NCBI GenBank assembly: GCA_023424865.1 | Contig: JAFADM010000253.1 | Span: forward strand, 1 to 20,431 | Reading direction: 5' to 3' | DNA length: 20,431 nucleotides | From: Bacillota bacterium | GTDB lineage: Bacteria > Bacillota_A > Clostridia > DSM-8532 | The notes under the pieces: model-generated | Database searches by the model: none | What the model was told of the DNA's origin: nothing | What the model saw: only the letters and a program-made list of their open reading frames with translations | Made by a program: the position numbers and the translations under genes | Shown: positions 16,025 through 20,431 of the stretch, one piece after another | Position numbering within the stretch: the stretch's first letter is position 1 | How the letters are laid out: each line of letters opens with the position of its first letter

Positions 16025-16693
16025 TTATCGAGCCGAAATGAGACCGTCCTCGATGCGTACGATGCGGTCGGCCATCTGAGCGATTTCCTCGTTATGGGTT
16101 ATCATAACAATGGTCTGCATGAATTTCCGGCTGGTAATCTTAAGCAGTCCCAGTACGTCCTGGCTGGTTTTGGAATCCAGGTTCCCCGTGGGCTCGTCCG
16201 CCAGTATAATGGCGGGCTTTGCGGCTAAGGCCCGCGCAATGGCCACTCGCTGCTGCTGTCCCCCGGAAAGGTTATTAGGCAGGTTTTCCAGCTTTTGCTT
16301 AAGGCCCAGGGTTTCGATGATGCTGTCAATATAGGCCGAATCAGGCAGGTTTCCGTCCAGTTGAACGGGCATGACGATGTTTTCATAAACATTGAGCACG
16401 GGAACCAGGTTGTAATTCTGGAACACAAAGCCGATCTTGCGACGGCGGAATATAATAAGCTCCTCATCCTTAAGAGAAAATAGGTCACTGCCCTCAACTC
16501 GAACCGTGCCTCCGGTAGGGCGGTCAAGCCCGCCCAGCATGTGAAGAAGCGTGGATTTGCCGCTGCCGGAGGTTCCCACTATGGCTACAAATTCCCCTTT
16601 TTCCACCTTCAGGCTGACGCCTGCCAGAGCATGAACGGCATTTTCTCCGGTACCGTATATCTTAACTAAATCCTTGGTCTCCAAAACGGTCAT
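16025..16693 (-). CDS. ABC transporter ATPase of the MacB/LolD/BceA class
   Basis: ATP-hydrolysing subunit of 222 aa for the FtsX-type permease downstream. Walker [10 protein letters not shown] at 40-48, Q-loop [21 protein letters not shown] signature [15 protein letters not shown], and Walker B with the catalytic glutamate in [12 protein letters not shown] are all intact, as is the switch His (MITHNEEIA). The Q-loop wording and short length are typical of the class that powers lipoprotein release or peptide export rather than import. ATG with GGGAGG 9 nt upstream. A 165-bp gap separates it from the kinase gene, so it may have its own promoter there in addition to readthrough. Confidence 0.95.
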   Translation of the reverse strand: MTVLETKDLVKIYGTGENAVHALAGVSLKVEKGEFVAIVGTSGSGKSTLLHMLGGLDRPTGGTVRVEGSDLFSLKDEELIIFRRRKIGFVFQNYNLVPVLNVYENIVMPVQLDGNLPDSAYIDSIIETLGLKQKLENLPNNLSGGQQQRVAIARALAAKPAIILADEPTGNLDSKTSQDVLGLLKITSRKFMQTIVMITHNEEIAQMADRIVRIEDGLISAR

Positions 16694-16837
16694 TATCGGA
16701 TTCCTCCCATAAAAAAATCTGCATTGATGATTACAATACAGACTTTACCATATGTTTCTTTCCAGAATCTTTCCGGCAGTTTTCAATTCTAATAATATTG
16801 TAAGAATTCACTTTAAACAGGGAAAAAGGCACCGGGC

Positions 16838-16858
16838 AGTAATATGAATCAGAGTAAT
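16838..16858 (-). promoter_or_regulatory. Direct repeat upstream of the ABC genes, possible regulator site
   Basis: On the minus strand ATTACT occurs twice, at 16858-16853 and 16843-16838, 15 bp apart, immediately after the kinase stop. OmpR-family regulators usually bind short direct repeats about one helical turn apart; 15 bp is longer than usual. The rest of the 165-bp gap (16694-16858) has no clear -35/-10 pair. Weak candidate. Confidence 0.2.
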
Positions 16859-17773
16859 TTACATTTTTCGGGGCAGAAACATTGAAAAAACGGAGCCTTT
16901 GCCTAAAGACGAGGCAACCTTAACATATCCTCCCTGTCCGGCTAAAATCTGGCGGGTCAGATAGAGGCCGATACCCACACCCTCCTTATCGCTTACAGAG
17001 GGTGAACGGTAAAACCGTGAAAAAACCCTGGCCTGCTCCCCTTCTGAAATTCCTATTCCCGTATCGGCCACATCAATGCGGCAAAACAGATCGTAGACTT
17101 TTACCGAAAGGGTTATATCCCCTTGGGAAGTGTATTTGACGGCGTTATCCACCAGGTTGCATAGCGCCTCCGTGGTCCACTTGGGGTCAAAAACAGCGGA
17201 TGCGTCCGTGGCTTCCACCTCAAACCGAAGTCCTTTCCGATCTGCCAGGGGCATAAACTGCCCGGCGGCCTCCTTCAACATGGGTCCAAGAGCATTTTGT
17301 ACCGGACGCATGGTTAATACCCCCGTTTCCAGCCGGGACAGCTTTACCAGTGAGGCAATCAAAAAATTCAGCTTTTCCGCCTGATCCTTAAGCGCAGCTG
17401 CGCAGTCTCCGCTTTCCCCCGGCAGGTTTTGCTCCTCCAGCAGCTGTGCATAGAGCAGCATATTGGAAACAGGCGTTTTAGTTTGATGGGAGATATCTGC
17501 CAGAAGCTCCTTAATCTTCTCTTTTTCATTTGCTAAGTTTCTTGCCGATACCACCGAAGCGGTGAGATACTGATTCATTCTGTATTCCACGGATGAAAGC
17601 AGGCTTTCGTCAAAGCTGTGTTCTGAAAAGCTGCCGTCGATGGCGCTATCCAGCATATGGTTCAGCCTTTTAAGGATTGCTTTTGTTTTACAGCGCTCAG
17701 CAAGAACAGCTAAAAATCCTGTAAGAACCGCCGACAACGAAAGGATTATAAGAAGAAGGTTTCCCTCAGGCAT
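16859..17773 (-). CDS. Sensor histidine kinase with one membrane segment
   Basis: Membrane-bound kinase of 304 aa that phosphorylates the response regulator encoded just upstream. There is a single membrane segment at about 5-25 and practically no external domain, so it cannot bind a ligand outside by itself. The phosphorylated His96 lies in LADISHQTKTPVSNMLLYAQLL; this H-box wording is common in Bacillota kinases paired with FtsX-type ABC transporters. The ATP-binding domain shows NLVDNAVKYTS (206-216), DTGIGIS and GVGIGLYL. The ATG overlaps the end of the regulator gene by 8 bp, indicating translational coupling. Signal input probably comes through the membrane or through the partner transporter (inference from family behaviour). 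Confidence 0.93.
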   Translation of the reverse strand: MPEGNLLLIILSLSAVLTGFLAVLAERCKTKAILKRLNHMLDSAIDGSFSEHSFDESLLSSVEYRMNQYLTASVVSARNLANEKEKIKELLADISHQTKTPVSNMLLYAQLLEEQNLPGESGDCAAALKDQAEKLNFLIASLVKLSRLETGVLTMRPVQNALGPMLKEAAGQFMPLADRKGLRFEVEATDASAVFDPKWTTEALCNLVDNAVKYTSQGDITLSVKVYDLFCRIDVADTGIGISEGEQARVFSRFYRSPSVSDKEGVGIGLYLTRQILAGQGGYVKVASSLGKGSVFSMFLPRKM

Positions 17774-18443
17774 TCTTTTTCACCGCCCATAGATAACCCC
17801 GGCCATAAACGGTTTTTATGTACTCACCGGCGTCCAGCTTGTCCCTCAGGCGTTTTATGGTTACCGAAAGAGCATTTTCATCCACAAAATCCGGACCGTC
17901 CGGCCAGAGACGCTCCATAAGAACTCCCCGGCTCAGGGTTACCCCACTGTTTTCAACCAGCAGGCGAAGAAGTTTCTGCTCGGTTTTACTCAGTTCTATT
18001 GCGTAATTCTTCCTGAAGAAGGCCATTTGCTCGAAATCAAACCGGTAATCGTCAACGGAAAAGGGCTTAACGGGGTTGACGACGGCACGGCGCAACTGGG
18101 CCTTTACTCTGGCGCGAAGAATTGCAAGACTGAAGGGCTTTGTTATGTAATCGTCCGCACCGCAATCCAGTCCCATAACCACGTCGGCTTCGGTATCGTT
18201 GGCAGTTAACAGAATAACCGGCAGCACATTATCTGCGTTCTTCAGTTCACGGAGCAAATCCAGGCCGCTTCCGTCGGGAAGATTGATGTCAAGCAGAACC
18301 AACTCCGTCATGCCGCAGGCCAGCTGATCACGGGCAGAGCTTAAATCATGGCAGGAAACAATTTGCAGCTCTTCATTTTTAAGAGCAAGGCACAAGCCCT
18401 TGCTGAGATTGCGGTCATCCTCCACAATAAGTAATTGCTGCAT
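17766..18443 (-). CDS. OmpR-family response regulator
   Basis: DNA-binding regulator of 225 aa. Receiver domain at 1-118 with acidic pair Glu8/Asp9-Asp10, phosphorylated Asp52 (LLDINLPDGSG), Thr80 and Lys102 (DDYITKPF). A winged-helix DNA-binding domain at about 130-222 ends with IKTVYGRGYLW. ATG with AAGGGGG 7 nt upstream. It is the first gene of the unit regulator-kinase-ATPase-permease and is divergent from the two lipoprotein genes, which share the intergenic region and are likely targets. Confidence 0.95.
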   Translation of the reverse strand: MQQLLIVEDDRNLSKGLCLALKNEELQIVSCHDLSSARDQLACGMTELVLLDINLPDGSGLDLLRELKNADNVLPVILLTANDTEADVVMGLDCGADDYITKPFSLAILRARVKAQLRRAVVNPVKPFSVDDYRFDFEQMAFFRKNYAIELSKTEQKLLRLLVENSGVTLSRGVLMERLWPDGPDFVDENALSVTIKRLRDKLDAGEYIKTVYGRGYLWAVKKNA

Positions 18444-18492
18444 TATTAAGCCCCCTTCAAGTGTTAAAATCCACGCCCATGTCTTTGGAATA

Positions 18493-18516
18493 ATTATAGC
18501 ATAGCTTTCTCAAAGC
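18493..18516 (-). promoter_or_regulatory. Extended -10 promoter of the two-component operon with nearby repeats
   Basis: On the minus strand TGCTATAAT (TATAAT at 18498-18493) is an extended -10 box. No good -35 is present at the right distance. The region between carries the inverted repeat GCTTT-CTC-AAAGC (18504-18516), and TATGC occurs both before and inside the -10 region, 16 bp apart. A weak -35 with repeats in its place fits a promoter helped by a bound activator, possibly the regulator itself. Confidence 0.5.
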
Positions 18517-18548
18517 ATAAAAACGTTCGTAAAAACTTATATGTTAGT

Positions 18549-18556
18549 GCTATAAT
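18549..18556 (+). promoter_or_regulatory. Extended -10 promoter of the lipoprotein pair
   Basis: TGCTATAAT on the plus strand, with TATAAT at 18551-18556, mirrors the divergent promoter about 53 bp away. No convincing -35 box is seen. The leader to the first lipoprotein start would be about 60 nt. The identical 9-bp extended -10 on both strands suggests the two units respond together. Confidence 0.5.
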
Positions 18557-18624
18557 GTTTGAAGACACCCGGCAGACAAAGAAAGCCTGACTGTTAATTT
18601 TTTTAATAGCGCAAAGGAGCCTGT

Positions 18625-19410
18625 ATGAAGAAAAAAGGACTACTTCTGGGTTGTATAATCCTTCTGATGTTTTCCCTTACGGGTTGCATCGATAAAGAAG
18701 AACGAGCCAAAGGAAATGAGGATCTCCGAAAGGGCAGAGAATTGGTAATGGAATACGTGAAGGATACTTACGGAAATGACGCCAAGGTTTCCGATATTGA
18801 TGCCTTTTACATTCGCCGAACCTATGACTCTGTCATTCCTTCTTATGCAAAGATGGCAAGCGGCTTTTTAAAGGCCACGGTTTCCATAAACGATACGAAC
18901 TTTGACATGCTCTATCATGTGAATACCGGCGAGGTACTCACCAAGGCGAACGTTCCTGCCATAAAGGAGGGATTTCTCACCCAGGTCAATAAGACCTTAG
19001 GCACGGTCAATTTTAAGCAATGCAGTATGAGGATATATACCGTCGATATAAAGGATCCCGAAATCGAGCAATATATCTCTCCGGATATTACAACTTATCA
19101 GGAACTGCTTGAAGCCGGAGGTTACGTGCTTGAGCTGACCTTCCGTTCCACTGCCCAGGACCTTCCCGCAGAAGAGCAATGGCGTAAGGTTAATGACCTG
19201 TTTACAGGCGAAAATATAGAAACTCAGGTCTATCTGTTGTTTGTGAATTATAAGGATGAAGCGGGCTTAAAGGAAGAAGAAAATACAAATTATTATTCTT
19301 ATACAAAGCATCTAGATTCCTATGCTGAAAAAGAAGGAGCTATGAAAAATATAGACAATATGGTTTATATCAATTTATACGGTGATATTCAAGTGATACA
19401 CGGGAAATAG
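18625..19410 (+). CDS. Predicted lipoprotein of unknown family, paralog A
   Basis: Surface lipoprotein of 261 aa: MKKKG start, hydrophobic core, and lipobox LTGC with the lipidated Cys21. The mature part is an alpha/beta-looking soluble domain with no motif that I recognise. Strings shared with the next gene include EER-x-x-GN, GREL, YDSV, ASGF, KATVS, FDM-x-YHVNT, EVLTK, PAIK, VNKTL, PDI-x-TY, LELTFRSTA, EQWRK and LFVNYKDE. ATG with AAGGAG 7 nt upstream. It is divergent from a two-component system that also heads an FtsX-type ABC exporter, so it may be an accessory or target of that system (inference). No substrate or enzymatic role can be read from the sequence. Confidence 0.85.
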   Translation: MKKKGLLLGCIILLMFSLTGCIDKEERAKGNEDLRKGRELVMEYVKDTYGNDAKVSDIDAFYIRRTYDSVIPSYAKMASGFLKATVSINDTNFDMLYHVNTGEVLTKANVPAIKEGFLTQVNKTLGTVNFKQCSMRIYTVDIKDPEIEQYISPDITTYQELLEAGGYVLELTFRSTAQDLPAEEQWRKVNDLFTGENIETQVYLLFVNYKDEAGLKEEENTNYYSYTKHLDSYAEKEGAMKNIDNMVYINLYGDIQVIHGK

Positions 19411-19481
19411 CCCCTTGAAGCACATCCTGCCTGGTCGCAGTACCGGCATAGAAAATTTTATAAAGCTGCAAAGGAGCTTAT

Positions 19482-20273
19482 ATGAAAAAAATTAGCCTTT
19501 TATTCGGCATTGTTCTTCTGATGCTTTTTTCCTTAACAGCCTGCGTCAGCAATGAAGAAAGGCGGCAGGGAAATGCGGATGTCCGCCGGGGCAGAGAATT
19601 AATAACGGACTACGTGCAGGAGATTTACGGAAAAGAGGCCAAAGCCTATGACTTCAAAGCTTGTTATGTCCTTCGCAGATACGACTCGGTAGTCCCTAAT
19701 TTTGATAAGATAGCCAGCGGCTTTGTAAAGGCCACGGTATCAGCAAACAATAGGATCTTTGACATGATTTATCATGTGAATACCCGTGAGGTACTCACCA
19801 AGGAGAATATTCCCGCAATAAAGGACGAATTTCTCACTTACGTCAACAAGACCTTGCCATCAGCCAATTTTGTTGACTGTACAATGAGGCTTTATAACAG
19901 AAATATCGAGGATACCTATATTGAGGAATTTATTAAGCCTGATATTTTAACTTACAAGGAGCTGGTTGAAACCGGCGAATACATGCTTGAGCTGACGTTC
20001 CGGTCCACAGCCTCGGACTTTGACTCGATTACGGCAGAACAATGGCGTAAGGCTATCTACCCGTTTAATGGGGTAAGAACAGGCAGTCAGGTACATATGC
20101 TGTTTGTGAATTATAAGGATGAAAACGGTTATAAGGAAGAAGAAAAGACAGGTTATTACCTTTATATAGAGGATCTCACTGACTATTATGAAAGAGAATC
20201 CTCCATAAAAAATATAAAGGATATGGTTTATATCACCTATGACGGCGATTTTCAGGTGTTAAGCGGGAATTAG
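19482..20273 (+). CDS. Predicted lipoprotein of unknown family, paralog B
   Basis: Surface lipoprotein of 263 aa with lipobox LTAC and Cys21 at the same position as in the preceding gene. Hand alignment gives about 106 identities in the first 180 residues (59%), with only a small insertion (about residue 180) later. The ribosome binding site context GCAAAGGAGC-x-T-x-TATG is also shared, so the duplication included the translation start. Differences concentrate at 45-65 and 130-150; the hydrophobic core and the YHVNT and LELTFRST blocks are preserved. It is 71 bp after paralog A without a terminator between, so probably co-transcribed. Function unknown. Confidence 0.85.
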   Translation: MKKISLLFGIVLLMLFSLTACVSNEERRQGNADVRRGRELITDYVQEIYGKEAKAYDFKACYVLRRYDSVVPNFDKIASGFVKATVSANNRIFDMIYHVNTREVLTKENIPAIKDEFLTYVNKTLPSANFVDCTMRLYNRNIEDTYIEEFIKPDILTYKELVETGEYMLELTFRSTASDFDSITAEQWRKAIYPFNGVRTGSQVHMLFVNYKDENGYKEEEKTGYYLYIEDLTDYYERESSIKNIKDMVYITYDGDFQVLSGN

Positions 20274-20287
20274 CCAATAGAAAACTT

Positions 20288-20310
20288 TTATTTGCTTTTT
20301 AAGTAAATAA
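20288..20310 (+). terminator. AT-rich hairpin after the second lipoprotein gene, weak terminator candidate
   Basis: TTATTTGCTT pairs with AAGTAAATAA around a TTT loop: 10 pairs including one G-U. It begins 15 bp after the stop codon. The sequence after it is GTGCTAAG, with no T-run, so termination would be inefficient or this is only a structural element. Confidence 0.35.
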
Positions 20311-20328
20311 GTGCTAAGCTTACAAAGC

Positions 20329-20345
20329 TGGTTATAATATAACCA
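20329..20345. promoter_or_regulatory. Perfect 17-bp palindrome, operator-like
   Basis: TGGTTATA-A-TATAACCA is a perfect 8-bp inverted repeat around a single A. It contains TATAAT (20333-20338), so it could be an operator on top of a -10 box for a gene beyond the window; the matching -35 position is poor. A short AGCTT-aca-AAGCT repeat sits immediately upstream (20317-20329). Confidence 0.45.
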
Positions 20346-20378
20346 ATGGGTTGATTTATTTTTGACAAACACTCTCTT

Positions 20379-20429
20379 TAATTATTTTGGAGCGAGCTAA
20401 ATCAAGAATTTTTAGATCCAAATAATTAA
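20379..20429. repeat. Long inverted repeat at the window end
   Basis: TTAATTATTTTGGA (20378-20391) pairs with TCCAAATAATTAA (20417-20429), 13 pairs with one bulged T. Inside, CTAAA (20397-20401) pairs with TTTAG (20411-20415). No coding sequence was seen between 20274 and 20431. The element may be a terminator-like hairpin, a miniature repeat or one end of a mobile element; no transposase is in view. Confidence 0.5.
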
Positions 20430-20431
20430 TG

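Overview
The window reads as chromosomal DNA of a Gram-positive, probably clostridial (Bacillota) bacterium. Supporting points are strong AGGAGG-type ribosome binding sites before almost every gene, lipoprotein-type surface proteins, an ATC-hydrolase-family protein, a two-component system beside an FtsX-type ABC exporter, and near-consensus housekeeping promoters. The taxonomic call is an inference from gene content; no rRNA or tRNA was seen. No phage, transposase or CRISPR array was recognised.

Region 1 (1-8055, minus strand) is one long operon, transcribed right to left from a consensus promoter at 8026-8055. A leader of about 260 nt follows, then six genes: a dipeptide/oligopeptide-binding lipoprotein, an L-2-amino-thiazoline-4-carboxylate (ATC) hydrolase-family protein, a nitroreductase-family protein with an extra N-terminal region, a large M14-type zinc carboxypeptidase without signal peptide, and two DppB/DppC-type permeases (the second cut by the window edge). 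It looks like uptake of a peptide or modified peptide coupled to intracellular processing. The leader can form a 10-bp closing stem around a long hairpin and begins with a 9-bp tandem repeat. No known riboswitch was recognised in it.

Region 2 (8274-13258) is a carbohydrate locus: an AraC-family regulator (minus), divergent from a GH38 alpha-mannosidase and a Gfo/Idh/MocA oxidoreductase (plus), ending at a clear intrinsic terminator. Two CCGG-centred palindromes, one just after araC and one in the mannosidase-oxidoreductase gap, resemble LacI/AraC-type operator half-sites.

Region 3 (13291-18500, minus) is a response regulator / histidine kinase pair followed by an ABC ATPase and an 885-aa FtsX-type permease, ending at its own terminator that faces the one from region 2. 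The kinase has one membrane segment and almost no external part, as in systems that sense through their partner transporter.

Region 4 (18549-20431, plus) is divergent from the two-component system. It holds two tandem paralogous lipoproteins of about 260 aa and unknown family (about 59% identical over the first 180 residues by hand count), followed by an AT-rich non-coding stretch with three inverted repeats.
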